Source of the DNA: an uncultured Muribaculaceae bacterium
Lineage (GTDB): Bacteria; Bacteroidota; Bacteroidia; Bacteroidales; Muribaculaceae
DNA length: 61,048 bases
Direction of reading: 5' to 3'
Assembly: GCA_910584495.1 (NCBI GenBank)
Contig: CAJUAR010000005.1
Span: 1 to 61,048 of the forward strand
This document shows, piece after piece, positions 16,893 through 25,160 of the stretch. The position numbers and the translations under genes were made by a program. Each line of letters begins with the position of its first letter. Position 1 is the first letter of the stretch. Below the pieces are notes generated by a model. It was given only the letters and a program-made list of their open reading frames with translations, made no database searches and was not told the origin of the DNA.

Positions 16893-18329
16893 ATGAAAAA
16901 CCTTAAAGAAAAAATAGGTTACGGCTTTGGCGACATGGCGTCGTCGATGTTCTGGAAGGTGTTCAGCTACTACCTGCCCTTCTTCTACTCCAATATCTTC
17001 GGTCTGAAGCTTGCCGATGCCGCTCTCCTTGTGCTCGTCACCCGCATCTGGGATGCCATTTCCGATCCTATGATGGGGGTTATAGCCGACCGCACCCGCA
17101 CTCGTTGGGGCAAGTACCGGCCCTATCTGCTCTGGATTGCAGCCCCCTTTTCGGTTTGCGGCATTCTGCTGTTCACCACCCCCGATTTTGGCTATGGGGC
17201 CAAACTGCTATGGGCCTATGTGACATATATATTTATGATGACTGTCTACACCGGCATTAACGTTCCTTATGGGGCAATGCTGGGTGTAATCAGCGATAAT
17301 CCGCGTGAAAAAACTGTTTATTCTTCGTTCCGCATGTTTTTTGCCTACGCCGGCTCTTTTGTGGCTCTGTTCAGTTGGGAACCACTGTGTCTCTTCTTCC
17401 GGAATGCAATAGGAGCCACGCCGGCAACGAGCTGGCAGCTGTCGATGTGTGTCATTGCTGCTGCATGTCTGGTGCTTTTCATATGTTGTTTCTGCATGAC
17501 CCGCGAGCGCATCAAGACGGTGTCGACCGCCTCGGTGGGCAAGGATTTCAAAGCCTTGTTCTCCAACAGCCCATGGTGGCTGCTCATTGGAGCGGCCTTG
17601 TGTTTCAACCTTTTCAACACTGTGCGTGGTGCAACTGTGGCCTACTTCTTTGCCGATGTTATCGGTCCTGATGCCATGCTCAGTTTCGGAGCTTTCGGCA
17701 ACATTCTGTTCTACTCGGGCCTTTTTCTTGGCATAGGCGAAATTGCTAATATGGTGGGTGTGGCTCTTACTGTGCCTGTGTCATCGCGTTTGGGCAAGAA
17801 AAATACCTTTATCGGTGTCAACATTGTGCTTTTCGTTCTGAGCGCGTTGTTCTTCTTCGTCGACGCAACTCCCGGCGGCTACTGGCTGATGCTTGTGCTG
17901 CAGGTGTTTATATCGGTGCTGACCGGTATCATGTCGCCGCTCATCTGGTCGATGTATGCCGATGTGAGCGACTATTCCGAACTCAAATACCGCACGGCTT
18001 CGACGGGGCTCATTTTCTCGTCGTCGTCGATGGCTCAGAAATTTGGCGGTGCTCTTGGCGGCGCGGCGGTGCTCTGGCTGCTAAGTTCGTTCGGGTATTC
18101 CGAGGCAACATCCGGCCTAACCCAGCCGGCATCGGCCATCACCTGTCTGTGGATGCTCATGTCGTTCATTCCGGCAGCAGTGGCAGCTCTGGCTGCATTC
18201 GTGGCTATGTTCTATCCGCTCACACCCCAGATAGTCAACGGCATAGTGGCCGAGCTGAAACTCATCCGCAGCGGGCAGAAAGCCCCCGCTTCCGAGGACG
18301 AAATGTCCGATTTTGCAAATTTAATGTAG
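16893..18329 (+). CDS. MFS glycoside-pentoside-hexuronide-type transporter, probable mannobiose permease
   Basis: This 478-residue inner-membrane protein has about twelve hydrophobic segments. The GPH-family signature DAISDPMMGVIADRTRTRWGK near residues 54-73 is followed by RPYLLW. It would import a disaccharide by cation symport. Its place between the GH130 phosphorylase and the epimerase (10-bp gap to the latter) points to beta-1,4-mannobiose as substrate, as in the equivalent B. fragilis cluster. The C-terminus is a short hydrophilic tail. The transporter class is clear. The substrate is inferred from neighbours. Confidence 0.88.
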   Translation: MKNLKEKIGYGFGDMASSMFWKVFSYYLPFFYSNIFGLKLADAALLVLVTRIWDAISDPMMGVIADRTRTRWGKYRPYLLWIAAPFSVCGILLFTTPDFGYGAKLLWAYVTYIFMMTVYTGINVPYGAMLGVISDNPREKTVYSSFRMFFAYAGSFVALFSWEPLCLFFRNAIGATPATSWQLSMCVIAAACLVLFICCFCMTRERIKTVSTASVGKDFKALFSNSPWWLLIGAALCFNLFNTVRGATVAYFFADVIGPDAMLSFGAFGNILFYSGLFLGIGEIANMVGVALTVPVSSRLGKKNTFIGVNIVLFVLSALFFFVDATPGGYWLMLVLQVFISVLTGIMSPLIWSMYADVSDYSELKYRTASTGLIFSSSSMAQKFGGALGGAAVLWLLSSFGYSEATSGLTQPASAITCLWMLMSFIPAAVAALAAFVAMFYPLTPQIVNGIVAELKLIRSGQKAPASEDEMSDFANLM

Positions 18330-18339
18330 CATATCATTT

Positions 18340-19557
18340 ATGGATTCTATAAAAGAATATCTGCGTCAGGATGTTCTCCTCAATCTGAAGGAGAACATCT
18401 TGCCGTATTGGTCCACCAAGATGGTGGACCCCGCCGGAGGCTTTTATGGCCGGCGCGACGGCAACGATTGTCTCGATGCGACGGCTCCCAAAGGAGCTAT
18501 TCTCAATGCCCGCATCCTGTGGTCGTTTTCGGCGGCTTACCGCGTGCTTGGAAACGAGGAGTATCTTGTGCTCGCCACTCGTGCAAAACGCGAAATCATA
18601 GATTGTTTCTATGACAAAGAATTCGGAGGTGTTTTCTGGTCGCTCAATGCCGACGGCACACCCCTTGACACCAAGAAACAGTTTTATGCCCTTGGTTTTG
18701 CCATCTACGGCTTGTCGGAGTATGCACGTGCCACCGGTGACAAGGAGGCTCTCGACTATGCCGTGCGTCTTTTCCGCGACATCGAGGGTCATAGCCGCGA
18801 CAATGTCCGCGGAGGATATATCGAGGCTCTTACACGCGATTGGCAGCCGATTGCCGATATGCGCCTTAGCGACAAGGACGCAAATGCCTCGAAGACCATG
18901 AACACCCATCTCCACATTATCGAGCCATACACTAATTTGCTGCGCGTGTGGCCCGACGAGGAGCTGCGAAATGCCACAAAAAGTCTGCTTCTGGTGTTTC
19001 TCGACAAGATTATGATACCCGGCCAACGCGGTCATCTGGGGCTGTTTTTCGACAATGACTGGCATCGTACCGACGGCATAATATCTTATGGCCACGACAT
19101 CGAGGCTTCCTGGCTGCTGCTGGAAACGGCGCAGGTGCTTGCCGATGAAGAACTGCTTGCACGCACGATGGACGCAACCAGGAAGATAGCCGATGCTGCC
19201 GGCGAAGGTCGTTGTGTGGATGGCTCGATGGTTTACGAGCGGCATGCCGACGGTTCTTACGACAACGACAAGCACTGGTGGGTACAGGCTGAGAATGTCA
19301 TAGGACAAATCTATCAGTATTGTTTTCATGGTCGTGGCGACATGCTTGCCAAGGCTGTGCAGAGCTGGGAATATATCAAGGACAATATTGTTGACTACGA
19401 AAGCGGCGAATGGTACTGGAGCCGCACAGACGGGACTGTGAACCGCGCCGACGACAAAGCCGGCTTCTGGAAGTGCCCCTACCACAACTCCCGCATGTGC
19501 CTCGAAGTCTTCGAACGCCTCGCCGGGCACGAATGTGCAGCATGTAGAGATTTTTGA
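18340..19557 (+). CDS. AGE-family mannobiose (cellobiose) 2-epimerase
   Basis: This 405-residue cytoplasmic enzyme of the N-acylglucosamine/cellobiose 2-epimerase family has an (alpha/alpha)6 barrel. Conserved stretches include GGFYGRRDG, KGAILNARILWSFS, NTHLHIIEPYTNL near residues 187-199, SYGHDIEASWLL and a C-terminal GFWKCPYHNSRMC with the catalytic histidine. It would turn beta-1,4-mannobiose into mannosylglucose, the substrate of the neighbouring GH130. It is the last gene of the mannan operon, directly before a strong terminator. Cellobiose 2-epimerase activity is possible, but the GH130 and MFS neighbours favour mannobiose. Confidence 0.9.
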   Translation: MDSIKEYLRQDVLLNLKENILPYWSTKMVDPAGGFYGRRDGNDCLDATAPKGAILNARILWSFSAAYRVLGNEEYLVLATRAKREIIDCFYDKEFGGVFWSLNADGTPLDTKKQFYALGFAIYGLSEYARATGDKEALDYAVRLFRDIEGHSRDNVRGGYIEALTRDWQPIADMRLSDKDANASKTMNTHLHIIEPYTNLLRVWPDEELRNATKSLLLVFLDKIMIPGQRGHLGLFFDNDWHRTDGIISYGHDIEASWLLLETAQVLADEELLARTMDATRKIADAAGEGRCVDGSMVYERHADGSYDNDKHWWVQAENVIGQIYQYCFHGRGDMLAKAVQSWEYIKDNIVDYESGEWYWSRTDGTVNRADDKAGFWKCPYHNSRMCLEVFERLAGHECAACRDF

Positions 19558-19573
19558 GATTTTTAGGTAGTTG

Positions 19574-19631
19574 AAAAAACACATTCGGAATTTATGGCAA
19601 ATTTTGCCGTAAATTCCGAATGTGTTTTTTT
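19574..19631. terminator. Strong bidirectional rho-independent terminator
   Basis: A near-perfect stem of about 21 bp (19574-19594 with 19610-19630) has an A-run on one side and a T-run on the other, plus an extra inner stem GGCAA/TTGCC. Either strand therefore gives a hairpin followed by at least six Us. It separates the convergent epimerase (+) and manA (-) genes. Confidence 0.92.
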
Positions 19632-19657
19632 CAGTCTTGTATATCTTAACTTTTTCA

Positions 19658-20626
19658 CTATTTGCCAATCACTGAGATGACTGAGCCTTTGCCGGTGATG
19701 GTGAGGGTGGAGACGGTGGCGGGAACGAGGATGGTTTCGCCTTGGCAGAGGGTTGTTGTGTTTCCGTCGGCATCCACGGTCATGTTTCCTTCGAGGGCTA
19801 TCATCACGGTGAAAGAATCGCGGGCTGCGAGGTCGAATGTCATGGTGCCGTCTATGCCGGAGAGTTCGGAGGTGAAATAGTCGCAGCTTGCTATAGTTTC
19901 GGTCTTTCCTGTATGGGCCGGAAAATTAGACACAGGGTTGTGGTCGCAGTCATTGAAATTGATTGCCTCGATGCTTTCTTCCACATGCAGCTGTCGTGGA
20001 TTGCCCTTCGCATCGCGTCGGTCGTAGTCGTAGATTCGGTAGGTTATGTCCGATGCTTCTTGAATTTCGAGCACCAGATTGCCCGGCCCTAAGCTGTGCA
20101 CCCTTCCGGCAGGAATCAAGAATACGTCGCCGGGACGTGTAAAATATTTGTGCAGGGAACTTACAATTTGGTTTTCGGCCACTTCGCGGCGAAATTTAGC
20201 GGAATCGATATTTTTTGAAAATCCGGCATAGAGATAAGAACCTTCGGTCGGCGAGATGGAGTACCACATTTCGGTTTTGCCGGGGCAGCCATGCCGTTTT
20301 GCGGCCAGGGCATCATCGGGGTGGACCTGTACGGACAGGTCGTCGGCAGAGTCGATGAGTTTGATGAGCAGAGGGAAAAGACCGTTGTATTTTCTCATGA
20401 TACTGCCGCCCATAATATCGTTGCCGTATTCGCTGATGAGTTCGTTCAGCGACTTGCCTTTGTATTTGCCTTCGGCTACGACAGACACGAATCCCGGCAT
20501 GGGAGAGATTTCCCAGCTTTCGCCTACGTTTTCGCCCTGTGAGGGCATGCCTTTAAAATCGGCAATACGCTTGCCGCCCCAAATGACGCTTTTGAATATC
20601 GGTTCGAATTTCAGTATTTCGTTCAT
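19658..20626 (-). CDS. manA: Class I mannose-6-phosphate isomerase
   Basis: This 322-residue cytoplasmic enzyme interconverts mannose-6-phosphate and fructose-6-phosphate. The cupin metal site is visible as SVQVHPDD near 97-104, the glutamate of GKTEMWY near 116-122, and IPAGRVHSLG near 170-179. It resembles the short type I (YvyI/Pmi-like) isomerases of Firmicutes and Bacteroidetes. It is convergent with the mannan PUL and has its own promoter, so it is not in that operon, but it performs the next step for mannose released there. A phosphomannomutase or mannose kinase, also needed, is not in the window. Confidence 0.92.
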   Translation of the reverse strand: MNEILKFEPIFKSVIWGGKRIADFKGMPSQGENVGESWEISPMPGFVSVVAEGKYKGKSLNELISEYGNDIMGGSIMRKYNGLFPLLIKLIDSADDLSVQVHPDDALAAKRHGCPGKTEMWYSISPTEGSYLYAGFSKNIDSAKFRREVAENQIVSSLHKYFTRPGDVFLIPAGRVHSLGPGNLVLEIQEASDITYRIYDYDRRDAKGNPRQLHVEESIEAINFNDCDHNPVSNFPAHTGKTETIASCDYFTSELSGIDGTMTFDLAARDSFTVMIALEGNMTVDADGNTTTLCQGETILVPATVSTLTITGKGSVISVIGK

Positions 20627-20653
20627 TTATCTTTTTTGTTTGTTTTTCAATGG

Positions 20654-20684
20654 CAAAATTACTTGCTTTTAAAGTGTTGTAAAA
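20654..20684 (-). promoter_or_regulatory. Predicted promoter of manA
   Basis: On the minus strand, TAATTTTG (plus 20654-20661) matches the -7 consensus TAnnTTTG. The position about 20 bp upstream carries TTTT rather than TTTG. The leader would be about 20 nt. The weak -33 element keeps confidence moderate. Confidence 0.4.
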
Positions 20685-20770
20685 AGCTTATCTTACCAGA
20701 TGGCAGGACTATTTTGCCACTGTCGGCTTTGAGCCGCAAAAACAGAGGGCGACAATGTAATTCTAATTAG

Positions 20771-20803
20771 AAAAACGGGCATATAACCGTGTGATTATAT
20801 GCC
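20771..20803 (-). terminator. Rho-independent terminator of tRNA-Arg
   Basis: On the minus strand, GGCATATAA (plus 20795-20803) pairs with TTATATGCC (plus 20778-20786) around an 8-nt loop, followed by CGTTTTTC. It begins 13 nt after the tRNA 3' end. Confidence 0.75.
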
Positions 20804-20815
20804 TATTTCAATAGT

Positions 20816-20885
20816 ACACCCGTAGGGAATCGAACCCTAATCTAAGGAACCGGAATCCTTTATTCTATCCATTGAAATACGGGTG
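20816..20885 (-). tRNA. tRNA-Arg (anticodon CCG)
   Basis: Read on the minus strand, the acceptor CACCCGT pairs with ACGGGTG, and the T-arm is TAGGG-TTCGATT-CCCTA. The anticodon stem AAGGA/TCCTT encloses the loop TTCCGGT, giving anticodon CCG (codon CGG). The D-arm is short and its stem weak (TTTC/GAAT). CCA is not encoded, so it must be added after transcription. The gene has its own promoter and terminator and is monocistronic. Confidence 0.9.
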
Positions 20886-20905
20886 CATCACTCCTTATTC
20901 GCATG

Positions 20906-20937
20906 CAAATTTAACTAATATTTTTGGACTATGCAAA
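20906..20937 (-). promoter_or_regulatory. Promoter of tRNA-Arg
   Basis: On the minus strand, TTTG (plus 20934-20937) and TAAATTTG (plus 20906-20913) are separated by exactly 20 bp, a perfect fit to the Bacteroidales housekeeping consensus. The -33 element lies inside the last codons of the upstream dehydrogenase gene. Transcription would start about 14 nt before the mature tRNA. Confidence 0.75.
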
Positions 20938-22245
20938 AATATTGTTGAGCCAGCGGTTGAGACTGGCAGTGCGGACGGCGATGTCGAGGATGGTGAAGCG
21001 TCGGCGTATGTGCTGGGCACGTTCGGCACTGCGGCGCAGCCGCTCGCGGCTGATGCCGATTTGCTCGGGTTCGACGGGTGCTCCTACAGCCGCCAGGCAA
21101 CGTCGAGCCTCGGCAAGCGGTATGAGTTGGTGCTCAAGACGTTGCTTGATTTCCGGCCAGTTGTTGCGCAGGGTCTCAAGTTGTTTGCGCAGCGCGTTGT
21201 GGTCGATATATTTTGCTTCTGTTTCGGTGGCCCCGATTGTGGGGAAGTCGGTTCCGGCAAAGAGAGCGAGGGCTTTTGTCTTTGCCTCTTCGAGAGTGGG
21301 CCATGCAGCAAGGCAAGCATCAATATCGAGATTGGCAATGTCGTCGGCAATAAATTGTTCGTAGAGGGCTGTTGACATGAGCGAGCCTATGCTCACCTGG
21401 AAACCGTGCGATGGCATAGTGCCATCATCCATGGTGTGGTGCTCCATATTCCACAGATGCGAGAACTGGTGGTCGGCACCGCTTGCAGGACGGCTCGTCT
21501 GGTGTGCCTGCATTGCAAATCCGCTCATAATCAAACCCTCGATGAGACGATGGATTGCCTCTTTGTCGCCGGCTTTGATTTTCTCCGGCTCGCCGAGGGC
21601 GGTTTTGAGGCTGTCCTGCACCAGGCCGAAAGAGAATGGGTCGACAGGCTCTACGCCGAGTGCATCGGAGATAATCCAGTCGGCTCCTGCCGGAATTTTG
21701 GCAAAAAGGTCGGCATAGCCGCTGGCAGTCATCTGCAGGGGAGCAGCCGCTATAATCTCGGTATCGGCCACCACCGCAAGCGGAGCGGGGCAGCTGAATG
21801 TCTGCTTGGCGCCATCTTTGGTAATGGAAGCTCCATAGGCGGTGTATCCGTCCATCGATGCCGCTGTGGCCACAGTCATGTAGCGTCGGCCTGAGTGGTG
21901 AGATGACAGTTTGGAGAGGTCGTTGATTGTGCCGGAGCCAACAGCTAAAGCCACAGCGTCGGTGGCTGCCAGCGCCTTGTCGAGTTCTTCGATATACTGC
22001 CATTCGGCATGCATGTCGTCGTGGTCGAAGATGTGAGGCTTGTCGGGTTGCAGACCGGCTGTTGTCAGAATATCGTTGACTTTCTGTCCGGCCACGGCCC
22101 ATGTGGTTTTGTCGGCAACGACAATAGGACGTTTGGCGGGAAACATGCGGGCGAAAATTTCGGCAACGGAGGCAATGGCCCCGTCGGCAATGAGGAGTGC
22201 TTTGGTATCGGTAGCCCTTGCAAGAGCTTCGTCTATAGTAGGCAT
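20929..22245 (-). CDS. sn-glycerol-1-phosphate dehydrogenase family protein (AraM/EgsA-like)
   Basis: This 438-residue cytoplasmic member of the iron-type dehydrogenase superfamily would reduce dihydroxyacetone phosphate to sn-glycerol-1-phosphate with NAD(P)H. The dinucleotide motif GSGTINDLSKL is near residues 103-113. The metal-binding region is seen in ASGYADLFAKIPAGADW and GADHQFSHLWNME with its paired histidines. It is longer than archaeal EgsA and has a helical C-terminal extension. It is the last gene of a minus-strand trio, 10 bp after a GxDLY SGNH esterase. Neighbours give no glycerol-1-phosphate-using enzyme. The family is clear, but the physiological substrate in this operon is open. 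Confidence 0.85.
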   Translation of the reverse strand: MPTIDEALARATDTKALLIADGAIASVAEIFARMFPAKRPIVVADKTTWAVAGQKVNDILTTAGLQPDKPHIFDHDDMHAEWQYIEELDKALAATDAVALAVGSGTINDLSKLSSHHSGRRYMTVATAASMDGYTAYGASITKDGAKQTFSCPAPLAVVADTEIIAAAPLQMTASGYADLFAKIPAGADWIISDALGVEPVDPFSFGLVQDSLKTALGEPEKIKAGDKEAIHRLIEGLIMSGFAMQAHQTSRPASGADHQFSHLWNMEHHTMDDGTMPSHGFQVSIGSLMSTALYEQFIADDIANLDIDACLAAWPTLEEAKTKALALFAGTDFPTIGATETEAKYIDHNALRKQLETLRNNWPEIKQRLEHQLIPLAEARRCLAAVGAPVEPEQIGISRERLRRSAERAQHIRRRFTILDIAVRTASLNRWLNNIFA

Positions 22246-22255
22246 TGTTATGGCT

Positions 22256-23347
22256 TTATTTGATGAGAAGTTCGATGATTGGTTTTAGGTTCGAGGCATA
22301 GGTGGCGAAGCCCGTATCGGTGAAATGGATGTTGTCGACAGTGGCCTCATTGTTGCCTGCGAGCACATTTTCGCCTCGGAAGTAGTAGAGCTTGTCGTCG
22401 GTTGTGTGCCGGCGTTCGTAGATTTTGCGCAGACATTTGTTCTTGTCCAGAATCATGTTGCGGACTTGGACGTTAAATCTTATTTGAGGATAGAGAGGAT
22501 TTTCAATCAACAATATAGGGGTTGAGGGATGTTTCTCCCTCAGAATATCGATGAATGTGTCCATCCGCTGCTCTACTTGTTGGGGCGAGCAGTTTGGCAT
22601 TGCGTCGACCACAAAGAGCGAGGCATCGGCCTGTGCCATAAGGCGAGCAATCTCGGGGTCGAGCAGTCCGTTGCCGCTGAAGCCGAGGTTGATGACTTCG
22701 TGCTGCAGCTCGCGCATCAGTATGTTGGTGTGAGCCATGCCTGGGCGTGTGGCACAGCCGCCCTGCAGGATGCTTGAGCCATACATCACCACGGGTTTGC
22801 CGCGACGGGGCAGGTCGACAGCCGGAGGCAGCAGGACGGCCGCGCTGTCGATGCCCATTTCGATGGAGTCCACACCATTGTAGAGTGACAGGTAGAGCAT
22901 GTATTCGCGCATGCGCGGCTCCATGTTGCGCATAATGTCGCATGTGCTGTGAACATCTCTTTTGTCGGGACGTGCGGCCCCGAGAGTTGTCCACACCGAG
23001 TCGTCGCCAAGGACATAGAGGTCGAGGCCACGGCTTCCGGTGGCCGACATATGTGTCATATAGCCGGTGGAAGCCGATTTCCAGCGGGCACTGATATTGC
23101 CTGTGTTCGAGCGGAAGCGGATGGCCAGCCCGGCTGAGTTTCCGCCAAGTTCCCACACTGGTTTGCGGACAACATTTTTGAGCGAATCGGGCAGTCGTGT
23201 ATAAGGTACGGAGGCATCTGGGGCCAATGTGCCCAGCAGGGGCATGTTGTCAATTTTGTGGTAGACCAGAGGGGTTTCGCTTGCTTCGGCGGCCGCCATG
23301 GGCAGCATCAATGCTGCAGTCAAACTCAGGAAGTGTTTTTTTCTCAT
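22256..23347 (-). CDS. Secreted SGNH/GDSL hydrolase with N-terminal GxDLY domain
   Basis: This 363-residue protein has a signal peptide ending near residue 23 (AAAEASE). Residues about 25-180 form the GxDLY beta-sandwich, seen as GSRGLDLYVLGDD, and 183-363 the GDSL_3-type SGNH domain. The nucleophile is S192 in YGSSILQGG, the oxyanion glycine sits in LGFSGNG, and the C-terminal dyad is D338/H341 in VDNIHFTDTG. Such proteins are esterases, often carbohydrate deacetylases, acting outside the cytoplasm. It lies 3 bp from the upstream fused SGNH gene and 10 bp from the dehydrogenase. The acyl substrate is unknown. Confidence 0.88.
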   Translation of the reverse strand: MRKKHFLSLTAALMLPMAAAEASETPLVYHKIDNMPLLGTLAPDASVPYTRLPDSLKNVVRKPVWELGGNSAGLAIRFRSNTGNISARWKSASTGYMTHMSATGSRGLDLYVLGDDSVWTTLGAARPDKRDVHSTCDIMRNMEPRMREYMLYLSLYNGVDSIEMGIDSAAVLLPPAVDLPRRGKPVVMYGSSILQGGCATRPGMAHTNILMRELQHEVINLGFSGNGLLDPEIARLMAQADASLFVVDAMPNCSPQQVEQRMDTFIDILREKHPSTPILLIENPLYPQIRFNVQVRNMILDKNKCLRKIYERRHTTDDKLYYFRGENVLAGNNEATVDNIHFTDTGFATYASNLKPIIELLIK

Positions 23348-23350
23348 TTT

Positions 23351-25021
23351 TTAGAAAAGAACAAAGGGATGCTTGGCATCGCCTGTCCAGCGATAGAGAC
23401 GGATTATCGAGCTTTGCCGTGGACGCGACGAATTGTGAGAGATGTAGAAAAGACCGTTGCCTACAGGGCAAATACCCGTTGAACCCCAAGGAAAGTTCCA
23501 GCCTCGGATACCGGTGGCGGCATCGGTCAGACCGCCTGAGGCAAGAGGCAGAACGAATTGTTTCTCCTTGCTGTCGAAGCCGCAAAGACGTTCCTTGTCA
23601 GGTTTTTGCGACAGGTCGATGGCATAAAGGGAATAGTTGGGAAAGCCCTTTTTGATGCCTTTGTAGACTGCTGCCAGCAGAGTGTTGTCGGCTTCGTTGT
23701 AGCATAGATTCTGTATGCCCCACGAAGTGTTGCCGGTGTAGACAAAATAACGGTTCTGCAGCCGCATGGTAGAGGGGTCGTAGCAATTGAGCACCTGGTA
23801 GTCGTTGTCGGTGCGTGTCGAATCGGCATATATGCCGTAGGCAACATAGAGAGCCTGGGGTTCGTCGGGTTTGCCTGGCAGCGGAGCAAAAGCAATGCCG
23901 TCGATGCCCGAGCATCCATATCGGTGCTCCACTTGGCGGCCTTGGTTTTTGACCTTGGCATAGTAGTCGGCGGCAACCTCGGGTAGTTCCACGGTGGTCA
24001 TAACTTCGTCGGCTTTCATGTTGGGTCGTGTGATTTTGTCGGTGTCGAAAATGGCGATATAGAATTTCGAAGGTCGGTTCTTGGCGGCTTCGCCGGCGAT
24101 GCCCACGCCGATAACATCGTTTTTATACTCTATGGAGCCGTATACTTTGCGTCCGTCGGGGCCGAGGGCGAGACAGCCTAGATGGCCTGTCAGGCCCCCT
24201 ACGCTTCCCAACAACTTGCCCGAGAGGTCGGTTTTGACAAGTTTGGTGGTGAAAGAAAAATAGACTTCGCCTTTTGCCACATTCACGGCCACTCCCTGCA
24301 CATGGTGTTTGTCTTGGAGGCCTGAGAATATCGAATCGGGGAGCAGTGTCCGCAGCAGTATGCCCTCCATCACATCATATCCGGCGGCATTGGGATGTAT
24401 GGCCGGTCGGTCGAGCGCCAAGGCAGTATCCATACCGGTCTTGTCGCTATTGAGCATGGCCGGGAAATAGTTGGCGAAGCGCAGGCCTTTTGCCGCAGCA
24501 TAGTCGGCAATGCGGCTGTTGAGCTTCATGATTTTAGGCATGGCATCCTTCACTTGGGGGCGCCAACCAAAGGCATCGGCCGGCAGCACGCTGCTCAGAA
24601 CAGGTTCAATGCCGTTTGCCAATGCAATATCGGCCATTGCCGCGATGTTGCTCATTGTCAGGTCTTCGGAGTATGGCCCTGAGTTTTCGGCAACATCGTT
24701 TGTTCCGGCGTTGATGACAACCATTTTAGGATGCAGAGCCACAACATCACTGCGAAATCGCAGCAACATCTGCGACGATGTCTGGCCCGAGATTCCACGG
24801 CCCACGATGTCGGGATTGTTGGCAAACATGCTAGGAGCGCGCTCCGGCCAGCAATCTGTGATAGAATTGCCCATAAGCACCACTCGTGGCTCATATCCGG
24901 CAGCTGTCAGACTGTCGTTTTGGGCGGCGTAGCGTGCGAGGTTGGCAAACTTAAGGGCATCGACTGCCTGGACACCGATAGAGAGGGAGAGAGAAACAAA
25001 AAAGGCGAATAGTTTTTTCAT
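23351..25021 (-). CDS. SGNH/GDSL hydrolase fused to a large C-terminal propeller-like domain
   Basis: This 556-residue secreted protein (signal peptide to about residue 19) has an SGNH domain at 20-220. Block I is GNSITDCW (S53), block II GRGISGQTSSQ and block III INAGTNDV. The last block reads RPAIHPNAAGY: the histidine is present, but the usual aspartate three residues before it is a proline, with the nearest Asp five before. Residues about 230-556 resemble a beta-propeller with recurrent short strands (VYFSFTTKLVKTDL, KFYIAIFDTD, LYAIDLS). This second half matches no family I can name. It is the first gene of the trio, so a carbohydrate- or lipid-ester role is likely but unproven. Confidence 0.75.
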   Translation of the reverse strand: MKKLFAFFVSLSLSIGVQAVDALKFANLARYAAQNDSLTAAGYEPRVVLMGNSITDCWPERAPSMFANNPDIVGRGISGQTSSQMLLRFRSDVVALHPKMVVINAGTNDVAENSGPYSEDLTMSNIAAMADIALANGIEPVLSSVLPADAFGWRPQVKDAMPKIMKLNSRIADYAAAKGLRFANYFPAMLNSDKTGMDTALALDRPAIHPNAAGYDVMEGILLRTLLPDSIFSGLQDKHHVQGVAVNVAKGEVYFSFTTKLVKTDLSGKLLGSVGGLTGHLGCLALGPDGRKVYGSIEYKNDVIGVGIAGEAAKNRPSKFYIAIFDTDKITRPNMKADEVMTTVELPEVAADYYAKVKNQGRQVEHRYGCSGIDGIAFAPLPGKPDEPQALYVAYGIYADSTRTDNDYQVLNCYDPSTMRLQNRYFVYTGNTSWGIQNLCYNEADNTLLAAVYKGIKKGFPNYSLYAIDLSQKPDKERLCGFDSKEKQFVLPLASGGLTDAATGIRGWNFPWGSTGICPVGNGLFYISHNSSRPRQSSIIRLYRWTGDAKHPFVLF

Positions 25022-25094
25022 CAGTATAGGGAAAAAAGTGTTTGTTCTGCCGGCTTATTGGATTCGGCATCGGTAAGAGGTACAATTGAGAATA

Positions 25095-25126
25095 CAAAGA
25101 TAATGAAAAAACCGACAGAAGAACAC
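25095..25126 (-). promoter_or_regulatory. Predicted promoter of the SGNH/dehydrogenase operon
   Basis: On the minus strand, TATCTTTG (plus 25095-25102) fits the -7 consensus exactly. The expected -33 position carries only TGTG. The leader to the start codon at 25021 would be about 65 nt. Nothing else is visible in the 139-bp gap. Confidence 0.4.
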
Positions 25127-25160
25127 ATCGATGGATGTAAATACGTAAATTGCCGGGTTG

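Noticed and set aside
18334..19668. 444-codon minus-strand frame opposite the epimerase
   Set aside because: It runs through the bidirectional terminator and has no recognisable domain. The epimerase on the + strand is clear.
20872..21375. 167-codon + strand frame crossing the tRNA 5' end
   Set aside because: It overlaps the tRNA and lies opposite the dehydrogenase gene. It has no protein family features.
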